Assembly (NCBI GenBank): GCA_017303855.1
Contig: JAFLBL010000003.1
Span: forward strand, 248,001-312,000
DNA from: Chitinophagales bacterium
GTDB lineage: Bacteria; Bacteroidota; Bacteroidia; Chitinophagales; Chitinophagaceae
Length of the DNA stretch: 64,000 nt
Direction of reading: 5' to 3'
The stretch's first letter is position 1, and each line of letters opens with the position of its first letter. Positions 23,578-32,995 of this stretch are shown here, piece by piece. Under the pieces are notes generated by a model. The model saw nothing but the letters and a program-made list of their open reading frames with translations. It searched no databases and was not told the origin of the DNA. Position numbers and translations under genes: made by a program.

Positions 23578-25554
23578 ATGAACCTATTCCTTACCGGCAA
23601 ACGCCAGTACTACCTGTTGATTGGCTTACTATGCTTCGCCATCACGGATTGTATTGCCAATGAAGTTGATTTTTTTTCGCCCTATGGCACAACTTCCTGG
23701 TATAAAAAACGAACCAGTGATAAGGATTTCTCCTACTCCCCGGATCCGGATTTCAGTCTGCAGGTAGCCCCGCTGGGAGGCAACAGCTATTTGCTGACCA
23801 GTCAATGGAAGAATAAGACGTTTATTGAAAAACTGACCCTCAATAACGGGCGGTTCATTGCAGAAGAACGCTTCCTGAAAACAAACGGTTCATTCCGCAA
23901 ACTGAATGAAAAGGGGTTTGTAATTGCCGATAAAAACGAAAATGCTGTCTGGAACTATAAAGATCCGGAAACCGGGATTGAACTCAGTTGCAGCAACCGG
24001 TCCGGAGATACTGCATTCAACGGGATGCAGAAGCTTTCCACCCTGACAATACAGAAGAAAGGAAAAGGCCTGAACATAAAAGAAGTGTATATCGAAGGAT
24101 ATGGCCTCTGTGTGCTGGTAGTGAATGGTGTAGTATACACCCAACTGCTGGGCGGCTATGACGTAAAGAAGGACATGATGAGTACACTCGGCTATACCGA
24201 CCCGATGGCCTGCCTGCTGGTAAATGAAGAGAACAGTAATTTTTATAAAGAAAAAATTGAGGCGCTGATTAAAAAATGTGATGAACTATCCGCCAGGGGG
24301 CGAATCAGTACTTCACCGGTCCGGGAAGAATGGCAGAAGATGGAACAGCAACTCCGGGTTCTCTGCGCCTCCATGAATCGTTGTTTTAAAGGAACCGACA
24401 ACGAATCATTTACAAAAAAGACTATCACTTACGCCTACACGCTTTTTTGCGGCTTGTCGCTCAGCAACCTGCAGCAGGAAACACGAAACGATGAACAGGC
24501 GCTGCAACAACAGGCGCACCGGATGCGGCTCTATATGCTGCCGGATATTGATTTTTTCGGAAGCGGTTTCCTGCAAGCGGACGACTGGGTAAAAACACAA
24601 CTGAACTATTGCCGGTCCATAAAAGGCCTGGTCTTTTCTCTGTCAGACAGCCTGTTGCAACACCCGTGGCAGATGGAAGAACAGGAATACCTCTATGCAC
24701 TTAACAGCAAATTGCTGAAAAACACCTGGGCCGGTCATGTGCGGGAAAAAATGGTAAAGAGCAACCTGTTTCTGCAGGAATGCCTGTTAGCAATTGCATA
24801 TAATGAGCTCGCCGGAAATACCACGGAAGCCTATTACAAAAACAACTATGAAGGCAAAAGTTCTTCCTTTGCCTATTCCGGACTGCGCACCCTGGCGGAA
24901 AATCAGGACAGCATCGCCAACGATATCAACACGCTGCCCCAAAGCACGAAAACGGCCCTGCTGACTATTCTTGATAAAACGGGAGCCGGTCCGAATGCGA
25001 AAGAACCACCAGACAATCTGTGGTTGCTGATGTGCAAGCTCAACGAATACACACGCGCCTTCAGTTATTTTAAAACGGCCCTGCCTGATTATTCGAATAT
25101 GTATTCCGGCTACAACCTGCCGCGGCTAAAAGCGATGGCAAAAGCACTGAATAATGCGGATGAAGTGGTTGACCTGATTGCACGATACAGGGTCAGTAAT
25201 GAAAAACCGGAAACGGGTTATAAAGCACTGGCCTTTTTAGCCCTGGATAAACCCGATGCCGCTATCCGCCTGATCAAAGAGGTAAAATGGGGTGCCCTGG
25301 AATTCTTTGTGGATGAAAATCCGGGACAGAAAGTACTGAACTATGCCTTTGCCAATAAGCAGCAAACAGTACTGGATTTTTTCTATAACGAAATCACGAC
25401 TGCCTATAACCTGAATAAGACACCGAAGAAACAGTACAATCCGGACAAATATGATCAACTGAAAATCCTGAGTCACCTGACAGAGAAATTCGGAAACAAG
25501 GACCTCGCTGATAAAATTTATGATTATTACATGGCTATGTGGAAATACAAATAA
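23578..25554 (+). CDS. Large exported protein of unknown function
   Basis: 658 residues from the ATG at 23578, which puts a signal peptide (YYLLIGLLCFAITDCIAN) near the start; a GTG at 23545 would add 11 residues. The first 200 residues are beta-rich with repeated short strands (LTLNNGRFIAEERF, LSTLTIQKKGKGLNIKEVYI). The rest is helical, resembling alpha-solenoid or TPR-like repeats (ARYRVSNEKPETGYKALAFL). No family is recognised and no catalytic motif is apparent. It ends at a shared terminator with the opposing T9SS gene. Confidence 0.6.
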   Translation: MNLFLTGKRQYYLLIGLLCFAITDCIANEVDFFSPYGTTSWYKKRTSDKDFSYSPDPDFSLQVAPLGGNSYLLTSQWKNKTFIEKLTLNNGRFIAEERFLKTNGSFRKLNEKGFVIADKNENAVWNYKDPETGIELSCSNRSGDTAFNGMQKLSTLTIQKKGKGLNIKEVYIEGYGLCVLVVNGVVYTQLLGGYDVKKDMMSTLGYTDPMACLLVNEENSNFYKEKIEALIKKCDELSARGRISTSPVREEWQKMEQQLRVLCASMNRCFKGTDNESFTKKTITYAYTLFCGLSLSNLQQETRNDEQALQQQAHRMRLYMLPDIDFFGSGFLQADDWVKTQLNYCRSIKGLVFSLSDSLLQHPWQMEEQEYLYALNSKLLKNTWAGHVREKMVKSNLFLQECLLAIAYNELAGNTTEAYYKNNYEGKSSSFAYSGLRTLAENQDSIANDINTLPQSTKTALLTILDKTGAGPNAKEPPDNLWLLMCKLNEYTRAFSYFKTALPDYSNMYSGYNLPRLKAMAKALNNADEVVDLIARYRVSNEKPETGYKALAFLALDKPDAAIRLIKEVKWGALEFFVDENPGQKVLNYAFANKQQTVLDFFYNEITTAYNLNKTPKKQYNPDKYDQLKILSHLTEKFGNKDLADKIYDYYMAMWKYK

Positions 25555-25571
25555 GGAATACAGATAGCATA

Positions 25572-25603
25572 AAAAAGCCGCATCATTCACAATGCGGCTT
25601 TTC
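25572..25603. terminator. Bidirectional intrinsic terminator
   Basis: AAAAAGCCGCAT, a short loop and ATGCGGCTTTT form a GC-rich stem flanked by A and T runs, located between the convergent genes ending at 25554 and 25621. Confidence 0.85.
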
Positions 25604-25620
25604 TGTATATGGTATTGCGG

Positions 25621-27999
25621 TTACTGAATCATTATTTTTTCCGTAGTCCCTGACGCTTTTAATATATACTGACCCGCCGTCAGTCCGCTGACATCAAAAA
25701 TATGACTGCCGGGTTGCAAGCGCTTATTCAGGAGTAATTGCCCCTGTACATTATATAATTGTACAGACTGCGGACCGTCTGAAACCAGGATCTGCAACTT
25801 ACCTTCCTGTACCGGGTTTACAAGTACCTGTATGCCGGATATAGATGGTGTAATGACCGATTTCACCACACTGATACCGCTGCGGCCATCCATATCGGTC
25901 TGCAGGATGCGGTAGTAGTTCTGCCCTTTCTGCGGCGACTGATGTATATATTGATAAGAACGCTCATTGCTGCTGCTTCCAGCGGCAGCTACTTCTCCAA
26001 TGGTGGTCCAGTCAGAGCCATTACGGCTGTGCTGCACCAGGAATACACGACTGTTCTGTTCACTGCCTGTTGTCCAGTTGAGCAATGTAGTGCGTCCCTG
26101 TAGCCTGGCTTCAAAAGAAACCCAGTTTACCGGCAAGGTAAAGGCAAGCGTCTGTACAATAAAACCACTGAAACCTGTAACCGGGAAACTGACTTCCCAG
26201 ACAGACGAAGTGGCATTCCATACAATATTCGCATCCGCAGGATCTATGACCGTAGTACTTCCGCTGTAGGTGGATGGTAAACCGGTACCGGCACCGGAAG
26301 TGCCGCTGTATTTTCCGATAAGCAGGTTGGATTTGCCCGCCGCATCGGCCGGACCTGTGGGAAGATTCAGCACACTGCCTGCATGATTATTGAAATTGGT
26401 AAACTCGGCCTGGGTAAAAAACAGGGTAACCGTACCCGTTGCTGTTGTTGGATTGAGAGCCGGGGTTACTTCATAATGCCGTTGCACATAAGGTATACCG
26501 GCATGCGTGGGCACCGCTCCTTCAATCCAGACTTTATTGGTTACGTTGCCACTGACCGGACTGGCACCGGAAGCAACCACGGCTGTCACCAGTTCGCAGG
26601 TATTGGTGGAATAATTGTAATTATCCACGCTGCGGGTTACCGTCTGATTGCTGGTTGGTAAACTATAACTATTTGAACCCGGTACGGAAACCGGTTGTGT
26701 AATAGTGACATTAATGGATGTCTGACAACTGATATTATCCGTTACGGTACAGGTCCAGGTACCGGCCGACAACCCTGAAACGGAAGTAGTCCCGTCACCG
26801 GTTGGGGTACCAGGTGTCCAGTTATAAGTATACGGGGCAATGCCACCTGTTGCCGCATTCAGCGTAGCGGCACCGGTGGTACCTGAATAACAGGAAATAT
26901 TTGTTTGCGAGGAAACCGTAATGGAAGGATTGGATATGGTAAGCGTGGCCTGGCTGCTGGTGCTGCTGCAGGCACCGCTGTAAGCAACACAACGATAGAG
27001 ATAGCCATTCATGCCTGTAGTGGCACCGGTAATGGTCAGCGTGGCGGTAGTTGCCCCCGAGTATACACCACCGTTACTAATATTGCCGAAACCCGATCCG
27101 GTGTTCACCTGCCATTGATAGGAGCTGGCCCCGCTGGCGGTAATTGAAAATGTAGTATTGAGTAAGGCACAGACAGACCGGTTGGACGGCTGTGCAGTAA
27201 TGGACGGATTGGAGCAGCTGGTATATAAGGTGCAGGGGGCCGGTATTTCATATACGGTAATCCCTATACTGCTAAATACCCAGTTACTCAGTGTCATAAT
27301 TGCCGCTTTGAGGGAAGCCACAGTACCATAGGGTGCACCACCACAATTAAATCTGCCGTGATCATTGTTAGGCGCCGTACCGGCAGTACCGGCAAGAAAA
27401 GCATTGACGCCTCCGGTAAGTCCGGGAGGCATTGCCGAAGATTGCGGACCATACGTACATCCCGCTCCATTCCAACCAGCAACCGATGTGGTTCCACAAC
27501 TCAGCGCCCAGCTGATACCGGCAATAAAAGAGGCTCCACCATTGGTCGGATCACCGGATCCTCCCTGGAAAGCGATCACCTGATCACCGGCATTAGATAA
27601 GGAAAGTCCGCTAATGGCATTTCCCCCCAATACGATCGCCACTGTACCATTTGCTATTCCATCAACTTTTGCGGCATTGGCGCCTACGCCGGCTATTTCC
27701 ACCTGCGCACCGATGCCAATAGCCGAACTAGTGGTCCAGGAAATAGTGCCTTCCGTAGAACCACTGGCCTGCCAGGCAGCTCCCTGGTAACCACGCTCAG
27801 TAAAATAAATAACCGTACCTGCCGACATGGGCGTGAGTACTACCAGTGTAAATGTATCGGGTGTGCCGGAGGAAGCGATTCCATTATACCCCGTAAATAA
27901 AATATCACCGGCAACGAGGGTGGTTTGTGAACGGACAGACTGGAAACCGGCCAATGCAAAAACTACAATTGCCAGAAGGAGGGATTTACAACACTTCAT
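25621..27999 (-). CDS. T9SS-secreted multidomain surface protein
   Basis: 792 residues from the ATG at 27999, which begins the signal peptide (KSLLLAIVVFALAGFQSVRS); the frame extends upstream without features. The N-terminal domain (ILFTGYNG, GTVIYFTERGY, GIGAQVEIAG) resembles lamin-tail-like domains. An Ig-like region (CALLNTTFSITASGASSYQW) and a SprB-type repeat (GGIAPYTYNWTPGTPTGDGT) follow. The last 75 residues (VQLYNVQGQLLLNKRL to YILKASG) are a type A T9SS sorting domain. It is probably secreted or anchored on the cell surface; the ligand is unknown. Confidence 0.85.
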   Translation of the reverse strand: MKCCKSLLLAIVVFALAGFQSVRSQTTLVAGDILFTGYNGIASSGTPDTFTLVVLTPMSAGTVIYFTERGYQGAAWQASGSTEGTISWTTSSAIGIGAQVEIAGVGANAAKVDGIANGTVAIVLGGNAISGLSLSNAGDQVIAFQGGSGDPTNGGASFIAGISWALSCGTTSVAGWNGAGCTYGPQSSAMPPGLTGGVNAFLAGTAGTAPNNDHGRFNCGGAPYGTVASLKAAIMTLSNWVFSSIGITVYEIPAPCTLYTSCSNPSITAQPSNRSVCALLNTTFSITASGASSYQWQVNTGSGFGNISNGGVYSGATTATLTITGATTGMNGYLYRCVAYSGACSSTSSQATLTISNPSITVSSQTNISCYSGTTGAATLNAATGGIAPYTYNWTPGTPTGDGTTSVSGLSAGTWTCTVTDNISCQTSINVTITQPVSVPGSNSYSLPTSNQTVTRSVDNYNYSTNTCELVTAVVASGASPVSGNVTNKVWIEGAVPTHAGIPYVQRHYEVTPALNPTTATGTVTLFFTQAEFTNFNNHAGSVLNLPTGPADAAGKSNLLIGKYSGTSGAGTGLPSTYSGSTTVIDPADANIVWNATSSVWEVSFPVTGFSGFIVQTLAFTLPVNWVSFEARLQGRTTLLNWTTGSEQNSRVFLVQHSRNGSDWTTIGEVAAAGSSSNERSYQYIHQSPQKGQNYYRILQTDMDGRSGISVVKSVITPSISGIQVLVNPVQEGKLQILVSDGPQSVQLYNVQGQLLLNKRLQPGSHIFDVSGLTAGQYILKASGTTEKIMIQ

Positions 28000-28353
28000 A
28001 AAAGTGATTGGGTTTTTAAAGGAATAGTTGGAATATGGAATATCCATAAACAAGACGTTACAAAAGTAGCATTGTGGGGCTCCTGTGCAATAAGTGCTAA
28101 CCGCTATAATCATGGAGAAAAACACTTATAAAGTGGCCGGGCTGTAGTTGTGCTTTTCCCGATTTATAAAGAAAAGAACCGTTTGCAGATCGAAACAGGT
28201 TGTTTACATTCGAAAAACCAGATTATGTACTGATTCTTTAAAAAGTCAGGTAGTATAATGGAGCAGGGGCATGAAAGTTGCATGTAATAGCTGTTAATTG
28301 GTATAACAATCTATTTCATGTGCTTTAAACATATACAAACTATATAATCATCT
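28000..28353. other. 354-bp divergent intergenic region
   Basis: It separates the divergent T9SS protein and beta-lactamase genes. It is AT-rich with no open frame of note and no clear TAnnTTTG element. A TATAAT string at 28254-28259 is present but is not the usual promoter form in this phylum. Confidence 0.5.
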
Positions 28354-29094
28354 ATGATAAGGATCTTCATACTGACCTGTTTGCTGATCGGTTCACTTAA
28401 TAGTCTTTTTGCCCAGACAGATACGGCAAAGCTCAAAATAACCCCGCTGACCGGTGACTTTTTTGTATACACCACCTACAATACGTATGAGAACAGCCGG
28501 GTGCCGGCAAACGGAATGTACCTGGTAACCAGCAAGGGGGTTGTGTTATTTGATACCCCCTGGGACACTACACAGTTTCAGCCATTGCTGGACAGTATCC
28601 GCATAAGACATCAGCAGCCGGTAGTGCTTTGTTTTGCCACACACTGGCACAGTGATAAAACGGCCGGACTGGAGTATTACCGGAAGCAGGGTATTAAAAC
28701 CTATACAACGGTACTCACGGATGAGCTGAGCAAAAAGAATAATCATAAAAGAGCGGAGTATTTAATGACAAAGGATACGGTTTTCAATACGGGGCAGTAT
28801 ACGTTTGAAGCCTGGTATCCGGGAGAAGGGCATACTGCGGATAATATCATCATCTGGTTTGAGAAAGAAAAAGTGCTCTATGGCGGTTGCCTGATAAAAG
28901 GAGCTACGGATGAAAGCCTGGGATATTTAGGTGATGCGAATGTAAAAGAGTACGCAACCACATTGAGAAACGTGCAGAAAAAATGCAGAAACCCACGGTA
29001 TATTATTGTGGCGCACAGCGACTGGAGCAATTTGAACTCGCTGAAACATTCGTTGCAAATGGCAAAAAAGTTGTTGAAAGAAAATAGTCAATAA
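28354..29094 (+). CDS. Subclass B1 metallo-beta-lactamase
   Basis: 246 residues with a signal peptide (IFILTCLLIGSLNSLFAQ), the usual B1 length. Zinc ligands fit B1: H97, H99 and D101 in THWHSD, H160 in GEGHTADN, C179 in YGGCLIKGA and H221 in VAHSDW. The Cys ligand and GGC-x-IKG context separate it from B2/B3 and from glyoxalase II. It would hydrolyse beta-lactams, probably including carbapenems, in the periplasm. No mobile element flanks it, suggesting a resident chromosomal gene. Confidence 0.92.
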   Translation: MIRIFILTCLLIGSLNSLFAQTDTAKLKITPLTGDFFVYTTYNTYENSRVPANGMYLVTSKGVVLFDTPWDTTQFQPLLDSIRIRHQQPVVLCFATHWHSDKTAGLEYYRKQGIKTYTTVLTDELSKKNNHKRAEYLMTKDTVFNTGQYTFEAWYPGEGHTADNIIIWFEKEKVLYGGCLIKGATDESLGYLGDANVKEYATTLRNVQKKCRNPRYIIVAHSDWSNLNSLKHSLQMAKKLLKENSQ

Positions 29095-29291
29095 CCAGTG
29101 CTCAATGAACAGTTACGGAATTTTTAATTAATGACACACATCACCGAAGGTGATTACTATGTGAACTAAACCCGCGTACTGTTACGAACCTCAGCCCCCT
29201 GAACCAGTTGCTTTGTATTCTATGTACTCTATGTTCCTATGAGACTATGCCTGCCTGCCGCCAGTCAGGCTTCACTCTACTTCAACATCCA
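29095..29291. other. Intergenic region with GCCTG palindrome
   Basis: About 197 bp between convergent genes. The stretch near 29248-29270 (GCCTGCCTGCCGCCAGTC then AGGC) forms a hairpin related to the palindrome inside the 4777 element. No gene is visible. Confidence 0.5.
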
Positions 29292-30242
29292 CTAATCCGG
29301 TACCTCCGTCACCGTCCACACTGCTTTGCGCCTGTTGTATAAAATCATATAATCATGCCCGTGCAGCAGCTTGAACGTACGATACCCGTTATAATATTTC
29401 AACCGCAACCAGCCGTAATTATAAATTTCAAATTTGAAAACAAATGGCTGTCCCACAGGTATCCGTGCCTCCTGAAAATTCCGCCCGTCATCACTCAGGA
29501 ATACCACTTCCTCTTTATTGCTCTGAATAGATAACGCAATCCAGCTGGGATCATTGGCCGGATCTACCGGTGTGGGGTTGGACGGGTTGGTCGGAGGTGT
29601 AGGGTTAGTTGGATTGGTCGGGTTAGTCGGGTTAGTCGGATTGGTCGGAGGCGTAGGATTCGGGGTTGCTGTTTTCTTTGCTTCATTCCAGCCACGGGTA
29701 ATCGCCGCTATCCTGTCAGCCTTGGCAGGGTGTGAAGAGCTGGCTTTATCGGACCCGATAGTTTTCATTGCCGCTATGGACTCATCCAGGTTGGCACCCA
29801 GTTTTGCCATTACATAGCCGGAAAAAGCATCCGCCTCTATTTCCTTGGGTGGTGTACTACCTGTACTGCTCACCACATGATTATAATAATGATGTCCCAT
29901 CTCATGCGCCAGCACACTGATGGATGCCCAGCGGGTTGACGCATACGCATCCATATCCTCCAGGAAATTATTATCATAAATAATGAACCGGGCCCGGTTG
30001 ATTATCGTGGCATAGGCATTCCGGATCCCGTTTTGCTCCCGTACCGTGAAGTTTTCCTTCCAGGCAATTGTATCAAGCATGTTCTGCAGAATCTGCTTCG
30101 CCTCATAAACAGACTGGAAGTTGGTTTTTAATAAGGAGCGCGGCGGCACTTTAAACCCGCAACCATTTACTTTGGTTTGTCCGTTGGCTGTAGCCAGTAT
30201 CAGGAGCGCGGCGACAGCGCAGAGTATATATTTTCTCATCAT
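29292..30242 (-). CDS. M48-like zinc metalloprotease with NPT-rich linker
   Basis: 316 residues from the ATG at 30242 (30239 also possible), giving a signal peptide (YILCAVAALLILATANGQ); an upstream extension overlaps the divergent lipoprotein gene. The zinc motif HEMGHHYYNH begins near residue 113 and EIEADAFSGYVMAKLG supplies the distal Glu ligand as in M48 peptidases. A linker of repeated (P)TN units, about 30 residues, precedes a beta-rich C-terminal domain (IPVGQPFVFKFEIYNYGWLR). It is likely an exported peptidase. The linker gives a false GLVG frame on the other strand. Confidence 0.8.
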   Translation of the reverse strand: MMRKYILCAVAALLILATANGQTKVNGCGFKVPPRSLLKTNFQSVYEAKQILQNMLDTIAWKENFTVREQNGIRNAYATIINRARFIIYDNNFLEDMDAYASTRWASISVLAHEMGHHYYNHVVSSTGSTPPKEIEADAFSGYVMAKLGANLDESIAAMKTIGSDKASSSHPAKADRIAAITRGWNEAKKTATPNPTPPTNPTNPTNPTNPTNPTPPTNPSNPTPVDPANDPSWIALSIQSNKEEVVFLSDDGRNFQEARIPVGQPFVFKFEIYNYGWLRLKYYNGYRTFKLLHGHDYMILYNRRKAVWTVTEVPD

Positions 30243-30389
30243 ATATGGTAAGTATTCGTTATAAAAGTAAGTGTTTTCACGTATATTTTTCATCCGGGGT
30301 CTTTTGCCCTTTAACATAGTTTTCCGGGTGTCTGGCTTGCATTCCACCGGCTTTCTCCCGATCTTGTTAGTGTTAGTAAAGCCCGACCC

Positions 30390-31340
30390 ATGAAACAAAT
30401 TATACTCCTGCTTTTTATAGCATCCCTGTCCGCCTGCCGTAGCAGCAAATCTTCCACACAAAGCCCTGAGCCGCTTACTGAAAATCTTCCTTCGGGTATT
30501 CATTTTCCGGCCGCCGGAGATACAGCCCGCTCATTGATGGAGCTGCCCCAGACACAGGACGGCGGATTTGTACTGGCTCCTGGTTTTTATGAAACAGAAT
30601 TTAAAACCTACTGTCTGCAACCCGGTACACCCGACCCGCGACCCGGAGACGCCTATCTGCAGGGGCCTGTTACCGGCAAACGAAAAGAAATCGTGGAATC
30701 TGTATTACTGAATTCAAGAAACAGAACAGAAATTCCGCAACGTCATATTCAGTTACTTTTATGGTCGGTGGTCAGCGGATCTGATTTTGACAAACTTAAT
30801 TATGCCGTACGGGCAGACGCGATGAAACTGCTCACACCCGCGCAGGTATTTCAACTGAAAGGTGGTGTGGGTGGTTTGCTGAAAGATATTTCCCGCAACA
30901 GCGGACTGGTACACGGCGATCTGCAAAAACTCTTTGACCTTGGTTCCGCCTCCTATGAAACCTATGAAAATATTGCCGTACTGCGGGAGCCATCTATGGT
31001 GACACGCAAAGGCGTGCAGTATGATCAGTGGTACAAACAACAAGCCCCCTATTATATCCGCTATTTCCCCGCGAGTTATCAGAAGGTAAAAATCCAGTTG
31101 TTTGTGCCGGATGGAATACTGGATAGCAACAATAAGTACCAGGGCGACTACCTGGTGTTTGACCCTACGGGACAGCAGGCCATTCCCGCTTATACCAATG
31201 CGCAACGGCTGGGTATCGGGGCACCGGTAAAAGATATACTGCGGGTAATAATACAGGTGAATAAAAAACCAACTGTCCCCGTTAAAAAGCCACGCAATCC
31301 GAAACCTGTTTCAAATCCGAAGACGGATCCGGCAACATAA
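30390..31340 (+). CDS. Conserved lipoprotein of unknown function
   Basis: 316 residues. A signal peptide ends in lipobox LSAC (Cys16). The core FVLAPGFYETEFKTYCLQPG, RPGDAYLQGPVTGKRKEIV and EIPQRHIQLLLWSVVSGSDF matches a pattern I recall from many Bacteroidota proteins of unknown function (PGFYExxxxSYCLKxGT and IQxLLWAIIA). The C-terminus is Pro/Lys-rich. It is divergent from the M48-like protease gene with 147 bp between starts, so both could be controlled from one region. Confidence 0.7.
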   Translation: MKQIILLLFIASLSACRSSKSSTQSPEPLTENLPSGIHFPAAGDTARSLMELPQTQDGGFVLAPGFYETEFKTYCLQPGTPDPRPGDAYLQGPVTGKRKEIVESVLLNSRNRTEIPQRHIQLLLWSVVSGSDFDKLNYAVRADAMKLLTPAQVFQLKGGVGGLLKDISRNSGLVHGDLQKLFDLGSASYETYENIAVLREPSMVTRKGVQYDQWYKQQAPYYIRYFPASYQKVKIQLFVPDGILDSNNKYQGDYLVFDPTGQQAIPAYTNAQRLGIGAPVKDILRVIIQVNKKPTVPVKKPRNPKPVSNPKTDPAT

Positions 31341-31382
31341 TGGCTGCTGCATCATGATTACAATCAACATCCGCAATGCAAT

Positions 31383-31414
31383 ACGTACTTAGTTTTTTAA
31401 AAAAATAAGTACGT
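31383..31414. repeat. Palindrome upstream of the first histidine kinase
   Basis: ACGTACTTA pairs with TAAGTACGT around a GTTTTTTAAAAAAA centre. It lies 42 bp after the lipoprotein stop and upstream of the promoter at 31439. It may be a weak terminator or an operator; a related GTATAC-ATCA-GTATAC palindrome at 32865-32880 precedes the second kinase. Confidence 0.55.
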
Positions 31415-31438
31415 GTATTGACGTATGATTATTATCAG

Positions 31439-31473
31439 TTTGCCCTTTTTAATACATCCCCATTATACCTTTG
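31439..31473 (+). promoter_or_regulatory. Promoter of the first histidine kinase
   Basis: A -33 TTTG at 31439-31442 and -7 TACCTTTG at 31466-31473 are spaced by 23 bp, 35 bp before the ATG at 31509. Confidence 0.6.
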
Positions 31474-31508
31474 ATTTCCCGTACCTGCGGGTATAATCAC
31501 TTGCCATA

Positions 31509-32822
31509 ATGCCGATCCGTTCTAAAATAGACAAGCTTCTTGATGTTGATGCGCATTTCACCGGAGAACAGAATACAAGGGACAGTTTTCTGGTCAGGGA
31601 AGGAAACCAGGTACATGCCGGCCTTATCTATATAGAAGCCGTATATGGAATTTGCTTTACAATCATCACCTATATCCAGGGATACTATTACCAGAGCGGA
31701 CTGAATCTTGCCCTGTTTATTGCTGCCTGCATCGCCTTTATTATTCAACGTAAAGGATTTCCGTTTGTGGCAAAACTGTTCAACCTGTTACAGGTTACGG
31801 CTGTACTTGCACTGATGTTTTATTTTCCCTCCTCGGCTGCAGGTGCACATGTCAATGACAGTGTGCTGGCCTTTTATATACCGGTCAGCGTGGGAACCCT
31901 GATTGCTTTCCAGGGCAAAGAAAGAAAATACGGATTTATTCTGGCGGCACTGATTCTTGTAGTTATGCTTGGACTGATTCTGTTTGACATACACTATACA
32001 ACGGATGATCGATTTGAAGAAGCTCTATTCAGTTATGATCTCCTTTACAATATCATAGGTGCGGGCCTCGCCACATTTACAGAAGTAGCCTATATCCTCG
32101 CATTGAATAACCGGCTTAACTTCAGTCTGATCAAGGCCAACCAGGAACTGGACAATTTTGTTTATATCGTATCACACGATCTGCGCTCCCCGTTGCTGTC
32201 CTCCAAAGGGTTGCTGGAACTGGCAAAACTTAAATCAGCGGGCAACGATCAGGCTACCCGGTATATTGATCTGTCTGAAAAAAGTATTGGTAAACTGGAC
32301 GATACGATCCGGGAAATTCTCGATTATTCCCGTAATTCAAGAACAGCTCTGAACCCGGAACTCTTCGATCTGAAACCCATGGTAAAGGAAATATTTGACA
32401 GCCTTCGGTTTTCAACAACAGCGGACTTCCATTTTCAGGAAGAGTATACCGGAGATACCAGTGTCTATTGTGATAAAAGCAGACTCCATACGGTGTTAAG
32501 GAATATAATCGGTAATGCTGTTAAGTACAGGAAAAATGAGCAGACCGGTTCATTTGTCACCGTTTCCTTTTCAGGTACCAGTGATGGTTTTACACTGAAG
32601 ATTTCGGACAACGGGGAGGGCATCCGTTCTGAAAGTCTGTCGCATGTATTCGAAATGTTTTACCGGGGCACTTCCACTTCACAAGGCACCGGCCTTGGTT
32701 TATATATCTGTAAGGAAATTCTTGAAAAGATGGGTGCCGGATACAAACTGGAATCCAGGGAAGGAACGGGAACCACTTTTACTATATCCCTGCCTTTTCC
32801 CGTTCAACCCGTTACGAAATAA
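31509..32822 (+). CDS. Membrane sensor histidine kinase (tandem paralogue 1)
   Basis: 437 residues. About six hydrophobic segments (residues 45-205) form the sensor, with FYFPSSAAGAHVNDSVLAFY between helices. The kinase core has the phospho-acceptor H223 in IVSHDLRSPLL, the N-box NIIGNAVKYRKN, and ATP-lid motifs DNGEGI and GTGLGLYICKEIL. It resembles the protein encoded next door over its whole length. No response regulator gene is adjacent, so it acts with a distant partner or through the paralogue. It has its own promoter at 31439. Confidence 0.88.
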   Translation: MPIRSKIDKLLDVDAHFTGEQNTRDSFLVREGNQVHAGLIYIEAVYGICFTIITYIQGYYYQSGLNLALFIAACIAFIIQRKGFPFVAKLFNLLQVTAVLALMFYFPSSAAGAHVNDSVLAFYIPVSVGTLIAFQGKERKYGFILAALILVVMLGLILFDIHYTTDDRFEEALFSYDLLYNIIGAGLATFTEVAYILALNNRLNFSLIKANQELDNFVYIVSHDLRSPLLSSKGLLELAKLKSAGNDQATRYIDLSEKSIGKLDDTIREILDYSRNSRTALNPELFDLKPMVKEIFDSLRFSTTADFHFQEEYTGDTSVYCDKSRLHTVLRNIIGNAVKYRKNEQTGSFVTVSFSGTSDGFTLKISDNGEGIRSESLSHVFEMFYRGTSTSQGTGLGLYICKEILEKMGAGYKLESREGTGTTFTISLPFPVQPVTK

Positions 32823-32927
32823 ACAGTACCTGTCCCGGGCAATGCAACTACTAAGTACTGTTACGTATACATCAGTATACATAAGTCCTGATTTTCTGTA
32901 AATGAAAAGATAAGAGATTCCGTTTTA

Positions 32928-32959
32928 ATTGCAGCCCGGCGGTTACTGGTATACCTTTG
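32928..32959 (+). promoter_or_regulatory. Promoter of the second histidine kinase
   Basis: ATTG at 32928-32931 and -7 TACCTTTG at 32952-32959 are spaced by 20 bp. The TATACCTTTG core is identical to that of the first kinase gene, suggesting duplication of gene and promoter together. Confidence 0.55.
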
Positions 32960-32995
32960 CAACGGTTACGGCCTTTTTACCAATTACTTTTTGGC

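Noticed and set aside
28254..28259. TATAAT as a promoter of the beta-lactamase gene
   Set aside because: Bacteroidota primary promoters use TAnnTTTG; there is no fitting -35 and the site is about 95 bp from the start codon.
29554..29817. 87-residue plus-strand frame with GLVG repeats
   Set aside because: It is the antisense of the PTN-rich linker of the M48-like protease.
30243..30503. 87-residue N-terminal extension of the M48-like protein
   Set aside because: It overlaps the divergent lipoprotein gene and lies before an obvious signal peptide.
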